IMG/VR virus record: IMGVR_UViG_3300022871_000032
Location: 1-46,026 of that record
Strand: one strand, 5' to 3'
From: a virus
DNA length: 46,026 nucleotides
Shown one piece after another: positions 16,453 to 22,779 of this stretch. The stretch's first letter is position 1. Each line of letters starts with the position of its first letter. The translations under genes were made by a program, and so were the position numbers. The notes under the pieces are model-generated. The model saw nothing but the letters and a program-made list of their open reading frames with translations, had not been told where the DNA came from and searched no databases.

Positions 16453-17103
16453 TTATCGATATAACTTTGCAAAATTGTCTGACCAGACCTGAATCGGCTT
16501 GACTATCTTATCCATGATGCGGTTTGGTATGGTTTGCACCACTTGGAATGCACCCGAACAACAAATCACCAAATCGTCATGCTTTCCAGTTATAGCCTCT
16601 GGATGGTTTGGTTTCTTTTCTGGTCTGATAAATGATAAATGTTCCTTTATTATACCCTCATCGTATACAATTACTTCCCGTTTGACTAAAGCCTCCGCCC
16701 ATTCGTCCAGCATCTTTGGTCTTGTTTTCTTGTTAGTTGTCCAGCCAAACCGTTCCTCTTCTTTTTGTTCCAATAAGTCAAAACTCTTCATCCGCCATAT
16801 TCGGGGGTATTCCAGTTCTAACAATCTAGCAATAGTAGCTTGCCCCGTGTTCCTCTCTACGGCTATGTAGGGATATAAGCCAGTCATCTTTTGTATGTAC
16901 TTGCCCATCTTGCTGGCTTCATTGCCCAACCGTGCCGAGCCGATATCGCTGGTAGTATCGGCAGTCTTTGCGTGGTATACCATTGGTATATCTAGGTATT
17001 TTTTAGACATTGCCACCATTGCAGAAAAATCTCCACCCTCGGCAGGATCTACGAATATGACCAGTATTTCTTTTTTGTCTAGTTTTCTATATAGACTATA
17101 CAT
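16453..17103 (-). CDS. Terminase large subunit, nuclease half (separate ORF)
   Basis: 216 aa. It is the RNase H-like nuclease domain of TerL: VDPAEGGDFSAM carries Asp19, AVERNTGQAT carries Glu83 and GKHDDLV carries Asp176-Asp177, the three acidic positions that bind the metals which cut concatemeric DNA. Its ATG follows the stop of the ATPase half by two bases (TAATTATG), in the -1 frame, so it is probably translated by re-initiation. No canonical slippery heptamer is present. Together the two ORFs are 538 aa, a normal TerL length. Confidence 0.8.
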   Translation of the reverse strand: MYSLYRKLDKKEILVIFVDPAEGGDFSAMVAMSKKYLDIPMVYHAKTADTTSDIGSARLGNEASKMGKYIQKMTGLYPYIAVERNTGQATIARLLELEYPRIWRMKSFDLLEQKEEERFGWTTNKKTRPKMLDEWAEALVKREVIVYDEGIIKEHLSFIRPEKKPNHPEAITGKHDDLVICCSGAFQVVQTIPNRIMDKIVKPIQVWSDNFAKLYR

Positions 17104-17105
17104 AA

Positions 17106-18074
17106 TTAAATAAATACTCCACTAGGTGCTAACAAACCCGTATGGATAGGCGGTTTAACATTGTCTAGATACCATTTTAAAGTTGGTAGATCAAAGAAAC
17201 ATGACCCACTCGTCAAGAAACTGTCCAGTACACATGAGGGGTATTCTCGTCTACCTTTGTTTATGTCCTTAAACTCCGTCATCTTCAAGTGATACCAATA
17301 CAGTTGATCGGAGTCTACATCATAGGTCCGTCTTAACTCTATCTCATTGGGTAAAAACTTAAATGCTGGTGGACACTTTACCCGATAACTCTTATGTATG
17401 AACCAAGGAAAGAATCTAGACCTAAAGTTTGACTGTCTCTCGTCCCCTCGATTCCACTCACTATAGAAAAAGTCACCGACAACGTTTCCAGTCGACTCTC
17501 TAACAATCTTACCTTTACCCATTGGCACTTGTTGTTCTGCACCCGTTACCAAGTCTTCAGCGTTTATGATTGGTGTATTTGGGTAAAACGCTATCTCCGT
17601 CCATAGTAGATTCTGTGTATCGCCACCACGCCCAAGCACCTTTGATCCAGCCGATCCAACAAACAACTCTAGACCCGTCCTAGACTTCATGTAACTTGAC
17701 CTATTGTCTACATCTAGGAAAAACGACCGTTCAAGACTTTTTCTAGCTAGATAAGAATCTAAAAACATACTGATACGTTGGAAATGGGGTTTGACCTCTT
17801 CCATCTTATGACTAATCACTTGACCCGATATGATGGGTGCTAGTCCAAGTGTACCGAGTATGAAATCTGTAGTGAATATAGCTTCCCAAAAGGAGCTAAA
17901 GCCCTCACGTCTAGCCTTTAAATCATTTTCCCGTATGCCCTCAAGAGTTGGATAGTCTTTTAATAGCTGGTCATAGTACATATTCTGTGTACTGTTAAAT
18001 ATAAAGGGTACTATCTTACCCTCAATACTTTTTATCCTAAAATACTTTTGTATAAAGCCTTTGTAATCAATCAC
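17106..18074 (-). CDS. Terminase large subunit, ATPase half (separate ORF)
   Basis: 322 aa from a GTG. It has a Q-type motif near residue 27, a Walker-A-like KARREGFSS at 53-61, and a Walker-B-like LLWTEIA with Glu160. These power DNA translocation into the prohead. The ORF ends exactly where the linker to the nuclease domain is expected, and the nuclease follows as its own ORF. It follows the TerS candidate with a 15-base gap. Either the terminase is naturally split or a recent frameshift has occurred; both motifs sets are intact. Confidence 0.8.
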   Translation of the reverse strand: MIDYKGFIQKYFRIKSIEGKIVPFIFNSTQNMYYDQLLKDYPTLEGIRENDLKARREGFSSFWEAIFTTDFILGTLGLAPIISGQVISHKMEEVKPHFQRISMFLDSYLARKSLERSFFLDVDNRSSYMKSRTGLELFVGSAGSKVLGRGGDTQNLLWTEIAFYPNTPIINAEDLVTGAEQQVPMGKGKIVRESTGNVVGDFFYSEWNRGDERQSNFRSRFFPWFIHKSYRVKCPPAFKFLPNEIELRRTYDVDSDQLYWYHLKMTEFKDINKGRREYPSCVLDSFLTSGSCFFDLPTLKWYLDNVKPPIHTGLLAPSGVFI

Positions 18075-18089
18075 CTTGCATAATAATTA

Positions 18090-18497
18090 CTAATTAACAA
18101 AATCACTTTCACCAGTTTTTGATTGGTTGAAAAAGTTTACTTGTGTCTTGTTTCCACTATCACTTGATAAGCCTTTAAGCTTGTCTACATACTTTAAAGC
18201 CTTCTCACGAGCAGACCAATCAGCTTCCTTTTTGCCTGACTTACCGTGTAATTTGTTTGCTTTCGTCATTTTGCCCCATTGTTCCGCCCTTTCTGAGTCA
18301 CCAGCACCGTTTTGCTCTATCATAGCGATATATGCTTTACGCATTAATACGATTTCCTCCTTATCCTGCTTTGCAATGACACCAGCCGTTGATTGACTAG
18401 CAATGCCCGTCCCCTTGATAGATTCTTTATAGCTTTGGCCAATTGCAAGACGTTCCTTTATGATCTGTCGGGTGCGCGGTCTAGTCTTTTTTCTCAT
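18090..18497 (-). CDS. Terminase small subunit
   Basis: 135 aa. The first half has an HTH-like segment (RQIIKERLAIGQSYKESIKGTGIASQ), the second a helical oligomerisation region (RAEQWGKMTKANKLHG) and a polar C-terminus. Size and position next to TerL fit TerS, which recognises the packaging site. The start has no Shine-Dalgarno sequence. Confidence 0.65.
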   Translation of the reverse strand: MRKKTRPRTRQIIKERLAIGQSYKESIKGTGIASQSTAGVIAKQDKEEIVLMRKAYIAMIEQNGAGDSERAEQWGKMTKANKLHGKSGKKEADWSAREKALKYVDKLKGLSSDSGNKTQVNFFNQSKTGESDFVN

Positions 18498-18569
18498 AGG
18501 CTTAAAATGGGGGTAGATGATACACCACCTCTTAAATAATAATCGCTTAGAAGTCCGCTAATAAGCGGG

Positions 18570-18878
18570 TCAAGCCTGTTTTTTAGTATTTTTATCATCA
18601 CCTTGCATAATTTCTTTTACATTGTCGATAAAGTCCTTGCGATACCTCATCATGCCAGCCGATCCAAGCAGTTTGCTTAATATATCTGTTACCAGTAAAG
18701 CAAATTGATCCAGGCGAGTGTCTTGGGTGTCTTGGGTGTCTTGGGTGTCTTGGGTGTCGGGTGTGTTGTCTTCATCGGCTATATCTTTTTCAATATCTTC
18801 AAAGGACCTGATTTTTGTTTTAGGCGTTTCCCCTCGGATTTTAGCAATTGATTTTTTTGTGAATTTATCTCTGGTCAT
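18570..18878 (-). CDS. First late gene: small charged protein with (DTQ) repeat
   Basis: 102 aa. The N-terminus is basic (TRDKFTKKSIAKIRG), the centre is a tandem DTQ repeat and the C-terminus has helices that end in KKQA. No family recognised. It is first after the divergent promoter at 18.93 kb and precedes TerS. A packaging or regulatory role is possible. Confidence 0.5.
   Translation of the reverse strand: MTRDKFTKKSIAKIRGETPKTKIRSFEDIEKDIADEDNTPDTQDTQDTQDTQDTRLDQFALLVTDILSKLLGSAGMMRYRKDFIDNVKEIMQGDDKNTKKQA
18721..18756 (-). repeat. Tandem 9-bp repeat coding (DTQ)n
   Basis: Four exact copies of TCTTGGGTG in a row on the plus strand, with partial copies on both sides. In the gene on the minus strand each unit codes Asp-Thr-Gln. 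The unit is a multiple of three, so slipped-strand copy changes keep the frame. Confidence 0.8.
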
Positions 18879-18911
18879 AGTTTTTTGGTGTGTTAAATAA
18901 TAAGCAATACT

Positions 18912-18939
18912 ATTATATCAAGACCCAAAAGATAATCAA
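18912..18939 (-). promoter_or_regulatory. Promoter for the late minus-strand arc
   Basis: On the minus strand TTGATT (18939-18934), a 16-base spacer and TATAAT (18917-18912). It faces left toward the gene at 18570-18878 and the terminase genes. The leader is about 30 bases without a Shine-Dalgarno sequence. Confidence 0.5.
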
Positions 18940-18948
18940 AATATCTAC

Positions 18949-18977
18949 TTGACAACCATTGTATACCGTTGTAAGAT
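18949..18977 (+). promoter_or_regulatory. Early promoter with possible operator
   Basis: TTGACA (18949-18954), a 17-base spacer and TAAGAT (18972-18977) face the early small-gene array. The spacer lies inside an inverted repeat ACAAC...GTTGT and contains GTATACC (18961-18967), a word that recurs as an inverted pair before the endonuclease VII gene. The promoter is back to back with the late promoter, so one DNA-binding protein could control both. Confidence 0.6.
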
Positions 18978-19006
18978 ATTTATATATTAACAATTAATGA
19001 CAACTT

Positions 19007-19165
19007 ATGATAAATAATATAGATCAAAACAATCCTTATAATAATATAGATATTGATGATATCATAGGCGAATTATCAGCTTTGAAAGAGGCAAAAATGT
19101 TAAATGTTGATAGAGATATTAATAATCAATTAGCAGAAACAATTATAAATTTAAAGGATAACTAA
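19007..19165 (+). CDS. Early small protein 1 (52 aa), shared C-terminal tail
   Basis: Starts MINNIDQNNPYNN; acidic and Asn-rich with a helical second half (ELSALKEAKML). It ends INLKDN, encoded by the linker element A1. First gene after the early promoter, with no Shine-Dalgarno sequence before its ATG. No family recognised. Confidence 0.5.
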   Translation: MINNIDQNNPYNNIDIDDIIGELSALKEAKMLNVDRDINNQLAETIINLKDN

Positions 19166-19170
19166 AAATG
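19143..19170 (+). repeat. Linker element A1
   Basis: First of six copies of the class A linker, consensus TTATAAATTYAAAGGAYAAY followed by TAAAAATG. It holds the last codons and stop of the upstream gene, the AAAGGA ribosome site and the ATG of the next. Other copies: 19369, 19551, 19827, 20101 and 20956. Confidence 0.8.
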
Positions 19171-19374
19171 AATATAATAACAAGACTACCAGCTAAACCA
19201 AACCCAAAACTATTCAATGGTAACTTATATATTGAAATTTACTCATTTGCTAGTTGTCATTATGCAAGGCTAGTTGATGATATGGGGTTCGTACACAAAG
19301 ATAACATTGGATATAACCATACAAGCAATACATATCAAGACGCCTTGAAATTTGCTTATAAGTATCAATTATAA
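19168..19374 (+). CDS. Early small protein 2 (68 aa)
   Basis: Basic N-terminus (MNIITRLPAKPNPKLF), then an aromatic-rich domain (LYIEIYSFASCHYARLVDD) and a helical end. The AAAGGA of linker A1 precedes the ATG; linker A2 provides its Leu-stop. It could be a small beta-alpha fold; no family recognised. Confidence 0.55.
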   Translation: MNIITRLPAKPNPKLFNGNLYIEIYSFASCHYARLVDDMGFVHKDNIGYNHTSNTYQDALKFAYKYQL

Positions 19375-19396
19375 ATTTAAAGGACAATTAACAATG
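19369..19396 (+). repeat. Linker element A2
   Basis: Class A linker between early genes 2 and 3. Here the TTATAA is read in another frame as Leu-stop of the upstream gene, so the element works in more than one reading frame. Confidence 0.75.
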
Positions 19397-19573
19397 AATA
19401 TACTTAATAACAGTTACTATGAGGTCTTAACAGATAACCTATACAAAGCAAGACAAGACTATTTTAATAAGTTTGGCAAGAATGAGATATTTAACAGCGT
19501 ATATCCTAACAAGCTATATCAAAACAAACAGTTAAATAAAAAATACCCGCTTATAAATTCAAAGGATAATTAA
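19394..19573 (+). CDS. Early small protein 3 (59 aa), shared C-terminal tail
   Basis: I place the start at 19394 (MNILNNSYYEVL), directly after the AAAGGA of linker A2, and not at an upstream ATG in the previous gene. It is Asn- and Tyr-rich, basic, and ends LINSKDN, encoded by linker A3. No family recognised. Confidence 0.55.
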   Translation: MNILNNSYYEVLTDNLYKARQDYFNKFGKNEIFNSVYPNKLYQNKQLNKKYPLINSKDN

Positions 19574-19578
19574 AAATG
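19551..19578 (+). repeat. Linker element A3
   Basis: Class A linker; codes INSKDN-stop for early gene 3 and gives ribosome site and ATG to early gene 4. Confidence 0.8.
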
Positions 19579-19815
19579 GAAATAACAAAACAACAACTCA
19601 AACAATATTATCAAGACGGTTTAACAATGATTTGGCAATATAAAACACTTTATCAAATTAATTATAGCCAAAACACGGGAATAGGTTACAGAAAAATAGC
19701 AAGGAAGCCAAAAACTGACTTCTTGGGTGTAACTCGAAGGGGGAGATATAAAGCGATGAAGCCCGATGAAGCAATTACATTTTTAGGGGTTAATTATCAA
19801 AGATTATCAATTTAA
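19576..19815 (+). CDS. Early small protein 4 (79 aa)
   Basis: Basic, with MEITKQQLKQYYQDGLTMIW, then a Tyr-rich middle and a RKPKTDFLGVTRRGRYKAM segment. The profile suggests nucleic acid or host-protein binding, but no family is recognised. Ribosome site from linker A3. Confidence 0.55.
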   Translation: MEITKQQLKQYYQDGLTMIWQYKTLYQINYSQNTGIGYRKIARKPKTDFLGVTRRGRYKAMKPDEAITFLGVNYQRLSI

Positions 19816-19826
19816 TAACTAAACAA

Positions 19827-19854
19827 TTATAAATTCAAAGGATAACTAAAAATG
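19827..19854 (+). repeat. Linker element A4
   Basis: Class A linker downstream of the stop of early gene 4. It gives the ribosome site and ATG to early gene 5, so here it acts as a spacer and not as coding DNA. Confidence 0.8.
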
Positions 19855-19983
19855 AACCAACAACAAACAGATCAAGTAAACCAAGTTATAAAAGATAATC
19901 CAGATGTACCAGCCGAAATATTCGATATTGAAGCAAGCCCCGAAGTAGCTGAAATGTATCGAGATATGGAGAGCCAACTATGA
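19852..19983 (+). CDS. Early small protein 5 (43 aa)
   Basis: Acidic peptide starting MNQQQTDQVNQVIKDNPDVP and ending MYRDMESQL. It overlaps the next gene by ATGA. Ribosome site from linker A4. No family recognised. Confidence 0.5.
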   Translation: MNQQQTDQVNQVIKDNPDVPAEIFDIEASPEVAEMYRDMESQL

Positions 19984-20123
19984 AAATAACCCAAATATTA
20001 AAACAATTAGATAATGGATACTACTTAAATAAAACAGAAATTGAAAGCGGTATCACTAAGCTAAAAATATACATCAATCAACTAGAACACAGATTAAAAT
20101 TTATAAATTTGAAGGACAAATAA
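19980..20123 (+). CDS. Early small protein 6 (47 aa), shared C-terminal tail
   Basis: MKITQILKQLDNGYYLNKTE, then a helix (ITKLKIYINQLEHRLKF) with heptad spacing that could dimerise. It ends INLKDK, coded by linker A5. Starts in an ATGA overlap. No family recognised. Confidence 0.5.
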   Translation: MKITQILKQLDNGYYLNKTEIESGITKLKIYINQLEHRLKFINLKDK

Positions 20124-20127
20124 AATG
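20101..20127 (+). repeat. Linker element A5
   Basis: Class A linker; codes FINLKDK-stop for early gene 6 and supplies GAAGGA ribosome site and ATG for early gene 7. Confidence 0.75.
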
Positions 20128-20424
20128 ATAACCACAGTAACAAATACATTTTTTGTAGACACCTTTGTAAAAAGTGACACTTATAAAAACCAATTCAGCC
20201 ATGAAGCCTTAAACGCTTTGTTTGACTACTATGAGCAACTTGAAGACGGCACGGGTGAACCCATAGAATTTGACATGGTCGCCATCTGTTGTGAGTGGTC
20301 TGAATATGACAGCTTAAAAGAGGCCTTGTCAGACTACAATGATATCAAGACCCTTGAAGACCTACAAGACAACACCACGGTAATAGAATTAGATAATGGT
20401 GGGTTAGTAATTGAACAATTTTAA
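20125..20424 (+). CDS. Early protein 7 (99 aa), acidic
   Basis: Strongly acidic with many aromatic residues: FFVDTFVKSDTYKNQFS, ALNALFDYYEQLEDGTG, IEFDMVAICCEWSEYDS and TTVIELDNGGLVIEQF. The words DYYEQLEDG and EFDMVAICCEWSEY resemble small phage proteins of unknown function found widely in early regions. A DNA-mimic or host-takeover role is possible because of the charge, but there is no direct evidence. Confidence 0.6.
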   Translation: MITTVTNTFFVDTFVKSDTYKNQFSHEALNALFDYYEQLEDGTGEPIEFDMVAICCEWSEYDSLKEALSDYNDIKTLEDLQDNTTVIELDNGGLVIEQF

Positions 20425-20427
20425 TAA

Positions 20428-20444
20428 TTTAAACTAAAACTATG
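20428..20444 (+). repeat. Linker element B1
   Basis: First of three copies of the class B linker TTTAAACTAAAACTATG, ending on the ATG of the next gene. It lacks a Shine-Dalgarno sequence. Other copies: 20594 and 20796. Confidence 0.7.
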
Positions 20445-20603
20445 ACAAATAAACAAGCATTGAGGAAACTATGGGCAATGACAGACGAAGATTTTACTAC
20501 ATTTCTTAACTCACTACCCTCTAGAGTAGGGTTAGCAGTTAGGGGCGGATTAGTGAAATGGGTAGATGTCTTGCCAAGCTGGTATATTAAAAGTTTAAAC
20601 TAA
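20442..20603 (+). CDS. Early small protein 8 (53 aa), KSLN tail
   Basis: MTNKQALRKLWAMTDEDF, then helices ending in SWYIKSLN. The final KSLN is coded by linker B2 and is shared with early protein 9. The sequence has four Trp residues. No family recognised. Confidence 0.5.
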   Translation: MTNKQALRKLWAMTDEDFTTFLNSLPSRVGLAVRGGLVKWVDVLPSWYIKSLN

Positions 20604-20610
20604 AACTATG
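20594..20610 (+). repeat. Linker element B2
   Basis: Class B linker; the preceding TTAAAAG is also shared with B3. It codes SLN-stop of early gene 8 and ends on the ATG of early gene 9. Confidence 0.7.
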
Positions 20611-20805
20611 AAAATACAAACCTTTAAAAACAAAATACAAGCCGAAAACGTAGAGGGCAACCTCACTTATTTATCAGTTAAAATAAACGGTTGTAAATAT
20701 GGACAATCTTATCAAAACCAAGCCAACACGCTTGAGGGTATGAAAAACGCCTTTGTTCTGTTCTACTATCCCCTAGCTTGCGAAGACGTTAAAAGTTTAA
20801 ACTAA
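20608..20805 (+). CDS. Early small protein 9 (65 aa), KSLN tail
   Basis: MKIQTFKNKIQAENVEGNLT and VSVKINGC-like strands, then a helical C-terminus ending VKSLN. A small beta-alpha protein; no family recognised. Confidence 0.5.
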   Translation: MKIQTFKNKIQAENVEGNLTYLSVKINGCKYGQSYQNQANTLEGMKNAFVLFYYPLACEDVKSLN

Positions 20806-20813
20806 CAACTATG
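20796..20813 (+). repeat. Linker element B3
   Basis: Class B linker with one added base (TTTAAACTAACAACTATG). Codes the SLN tail of early gene 9 and carries the start of early gene 10. Confidence 0.65.
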
Positions 20814-20975
20814 AAAACATATAAAGTATATCTATACGAAGGACCATACACTTACAAGATCAAAGCCGACAGCAAAGGTGATGCAGAATGGAGAGCCATC
20901 AAAGCACACAATGGCGGTGATGAGGCAAGAATAGGCCACTCAAAGGTTAACAGACTTATAAATTCAAAAGGGTAA
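20811..20975 (+). CDS. Early small protein 10 (54 aa), shared C-terminal tail
   Basis: MKTYKVYLYEGPYTYKIKAD, then AEWRAIKAHNGGDEARIGHSK. The layout resembles small viral beta-hairpin proteins. It ends LINSKG, encoded by linker A6. No family recognised. Confidence 0.5.
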   Translation: MKTYKVYLYEGPYTYKIKADSKGDAEWRAIKAHNGGDEARIGHSKVNRLINSKG

Positions 20976-20980
20976 ACATG
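20956..20980 (+). repeat. Linker element A6
   Basis: Shortened class A linker: TTATAAATTCAAAAGGGTAA and then ACATG. Codes INSKG-stop of early gene 10 and starts early gene 11. Confidence 0.65.
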
Positions 20981-21289
20981 ACAAAAAAAGAAATGATAAA
21001 AATATTAAAGGGTGTATACGACAACTCGACACCTGGAGATTTGGTAACAGTTATCAAAGGGTTAGAAAAACCTACCAAGATAAAAGCGGTTATGACTGAA
21101 TATATAAACGATAATAATGAGTGGGAGTGGACGGAGATAGCCACAAACACCACCCCACGCGAGGCAATTAAAAGATATTTAATTGACAATGAGCTAATCA
21201 CAAATGACAAAAGTATAAAATTTACCATTGATGGCCGTTACACATACACAGAGGGTCACGATGTTAGAGCCTTTTATATTACTATTTAA
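20978..21289 (+). CDS. Early protein 11 (103 aa)
   Basis: MTKKEMIKILKGVYDNSTPGDLV, a strand-rich middle (KIKAVMTEYINDNNEWEWTEI) and a helical C-terminus (EAIKRYLIDNELI). AAAGGG in linker A6 is the ribosome site. No family recognised. Confidence 0.55.
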   Translation: MTKKEMIKILKGVYDNSTPGDLVTVIKGLEKPTKIKAVMTEYINDNNEWEWTEIATNTTPREAIKRYLIDNELITNDKSIKFTIDGRYTYTEGHDVRAFYITI

Positions 21290-21301
21290 ATAAACAACAC
21301 T

Positions 21302-21526
21302 ATGAAACACAAAAAAATATACATAATAGAATGGTTTAACGGTGACGCGATCACCACAGATTATTTTATCGAAGTAAAAGACATCTCAACCCATGAGTTA
21401 AACACCAAAGCTAAAAAGTACGTTGAGAGTGAATGGGACATAAAATTAAACATCGAGGACATATCCCAAGTATGGGGAATAGATGATAAGACAGTCTTAA
21501 AAGTTTCTAAGACAATAAAACTATGA
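21302..21526 (+). CDS. Early small protein 12 (74 aa)
   Basis: MKHKKIYIIEWFNGDAITT, an alpha-beta mix with acidic stretches (KYVESEWDIKLNIEDISQ). The end overlaps the next start by ATGA. No family recognised. Confidence 0.55.
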   Translation: MKHKKIYIIEWFNGDAITTDYFIEVKDISTHELNTKAKKYVESEWDIKLNIEDISQVWGIDDKTVLKVSKTIKL

Positions 21527-21639
21527 ACAATATAGAAATGATAAAGAGCTATTTAAAAAAACAAGGTGTCCCCAAAAGCGAACTAGACAAACACAACACC
21601 CTTGTTGAGTTAATGAATTTTATGAGGACTAACCAATGA
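21523..21639 (+). CDS. Early small protein 13 (38 aa)
   Basis: MNNIEMIKSYLKKQGVPKSE, then a helix ending FMRTNQ. Overlaps both neighbours by ATGA, so translation is coupled. No family recognised. Confidence 0.5.
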   Translation: MNNIEMIKSYLKKQGVPKSELDKHNTLVELMNFMRTNQ

Positions 21640-21731
21640 TAAAAGCCATCACCGCCACAATTATGCTACTCGCCATCGGTGGAGTATTCATCTTACTATT
21701 TTGGATAGAACCGCCCAAGAGAAAAAGATAA
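21636..21731 (+). CDS. Early small membrane peptide (31 aa)
   Basis: One hydrophobic helix (ATIMLLAIGGVFILLFWI) followed by a basic tail PPKRKR. The positive-inside rule puts the C-terminus in the cytoplasm. Phage early membrane peptides sometimes block superinfection or act on host membranes; role unknown here. Confidence 0.5.
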   Translation: MIKAITATIMLLAIGGVFILLFWIEPPKRKR

Positions 21732-21747
21732 AAAACCCAAACACAAT

Positions 21748-21777
21748 ATATCCTATACATATTTTTGTATAGGATAT
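21748..21777. repeat. Perfect 12-bp inverted repeat
   Basis: ATATCCTATACA (21748-21759) and TGTATAGGATAT (21766-21777) with a six-base loop TATTTT. No T run follows, so it is not a clear terminator. It lies between the early array and the HTH gene at 21809 and could be an operator or an RNA processing site. Confidence 0.7.
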
Positions 21778-21808
21778 GACACTTTATAACTTTAAACACT
21801 AAAAAACT

Positions 21809-22000
21809 ATGTCAAAACCAAAGACAAAAAGAAACATAAATATCTACCTCGCAAAGATGGGGTACAAGGAAGTTACAGACACTCGCCAGACCCTCACACC
21901 GATCACCTACCGCCAGTTAAGCCAAGCTTACGACCTCTCAACAACATACCTCCAAATAATCGTAAACAGACTAAGAAACAAATACAGGCCGTCTGCTTGA
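21809..22000 (+). CDS. Small HTH-like DNA-binding protein (63 aa)
   Basis: MSKPKTKRNINIYLAKMGYK, then a helix-turn-helix-like segment (TYRQLSQAYDLSTTYLQIIVNRLRNKY). The context after a perfect inverted repeat suggests autoregulation. The next 40 bases can be read in another frame as DELDDWLEQLDDWL, so the C-terminus may have been shortened by a frameshift. Confidence 0.5.
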   Translation: MSKPKTKRNINIYLAKMGYKEVTDTRQTLTPITYRQLSQAYDLSTTYLQIIVNRLRNKYRPSA

Positions 22001-22002
22001 CG

Positions 22003-22042
22003 AGCTGGACGACTGGCTGGAACAGCTGGACGACTGGCTGGA
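22003..22042. repeat. Two copies of a 19-bp direct repeat
   Basis: AGCTGGACGACTGGCTGGA at 22003-22021 and 22024-22042, period 21. In one frame it reads LDDWLEQ LDDWLD, a short amphipathic repeat that follows the HTH gene. The next 150 bases are very poor in G on the plus strand and have no ORF that I trust. Confidence 0.6.
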
Positions 22043-22195
22043 CACGAACACAACACCTGTCACACATCACCTGTCACCCGTTACACGTCCTATCCACACC
22101 ACACCCCCTCTAAACAAGCAAACATGACCCCACGCAAACATGACACCACTCAACCCCCAAACACATGTCTAATCAACGCTAACAAGCCCCTCTCA

Positions 22196-22459
22196 TCACT
22201 TAAACATGACCTGACAATCAAAATGATTGGCATCTTTGTTGTCCTCGTTAAAAACAGTTTTCAAAAAATCATTCCCTGACACGATCAGTGCCTCAATAAA
22301 AACTCTATCAAATCCCACCTCCACAAGGTCCTTAATTAAAAAATCACACTTGTCAAACAACCTGATCCGTTGCTCGTTAGTGGCTATTTTATAAACTTCG
22401 CTAACCTTCTTTAGCCTTATTAAAAGATTAGTTGTCCTTTGGTTCTTCACGTTCTTCAT
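22196..22459 (-). CDS. Small helical protein of unknown function (87 aa)
   Basis: Starts MKNVKNQRTTNLLIRLKKVS with a good AAGGACA ribosome site. Mostly helical with charged ends (IRLFDKCDFLIKDLVEVGF). It is read against the early array, last in the minus-strand replication block. No family recognised. Confidence 0.6.
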   Translation of the reverse strand: MKNVKNQRTTNLLIRLKKVSEVYKIATNEQRIRLFDKCDFLIKDLVEVGFDRVFIEALIVSGNDFLKTVFNEDNKDANHFDCQVMFK

Positions 22460-22484
22460 CTTTGTCCTTATTAAACTATTAAAT

Positions 22485-22513
22485 ATTATAAGATTCTAAA
22501 CCCACCGTATCAC
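22485..22513 (-). promoter_or_regulatory. Promoter for the 87-aa gene
   Basis: On the minus strand GTGATA (22513-22508), a 17-base spacer and TATAAT (22490-22485), about 25 bases upstream of the ATG. Confidence 0.45.
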
Positions 22514-22522
22514 CTCCCCATT

Positions 22523-22559
22523 CAATACCTCCCCCCTTTAAGGGGGGGGGAGGGTATTG
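22523..22559 (+). terminator. G/C-run hairpin, possible terminator of the early array
   Basis: CAATACCTCCCCCCTT can fold onto the right-hand AAG9AGGGTATTG. On the plus strand four T follow the stem. It lies after the last plus-strand early gene and may stop transcription from both sides. The nine-G run could also form other G-rich structures. Confidence 0.45.
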
Positions 22560-22590
22560 GTTTTGAGAGGGGTTGAAGTGATTTACTCGC

Positions 22591-22628
22591 TATCTTGGCA
22601 AAACCATTTTACCGAGATTGCCGAGATA
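22591..22628. repeat. Iteron 1 (38-bp palindromic element)
   Basis: Starts TATCTTGGCAA and ends GAGATTGCCGAGATA. Three copies at 22591, 22657 and 22780 share a left arm TA(T/A)(C/G)TTGGCAA and a right part TTGCCAAG(A/G)TTGCC(N)AG(A/T)TA, so each carries three GGCAA/TTGCC words. Together with the AT-rich DNA to 22925 this fits a replication-protein binding array (candidate origin) or operators. Confidence 0.7.
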
Positions 22629-22656
22629 CTCACTTTTGCCCTATTTATTCGGTGCC

Positions 22657-22694
22657 TAAGTTGGCAACGCCTTTTTGCCAAGGTTGCCAAGTTA
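22657..22694. repeat. Iteron 2 (38-bp palindromic element)
   Basis: TAAGTTGGCAA at the left and CCAAGGTTGCCAAGTTA at the right, 66 bases after copy 1. Confidence 0.7.
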
Positions 22695-22779
22695 ACTTTA
22701 TTCAGCACAAAACAACCACTTACTCAAAAACGATTATAAGATACTTTTTTTCGATAACCCCTGTTTTTACACCAATACC

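Noticed and set aside
17101-17120. Programmed -1 frameshift in terminase
   Set aside because: The bases before the stop (GTATTTATTTAA) do not form a canonical X XXY YYZ slippery heptamer in the right frame, and a start codon lies two bases after the stop, so re-initiation is simpler.
21748-21777. Rho-independent terminator
   Set aside because: The stem is perfect but AT-rich and no T run follows on either strand.
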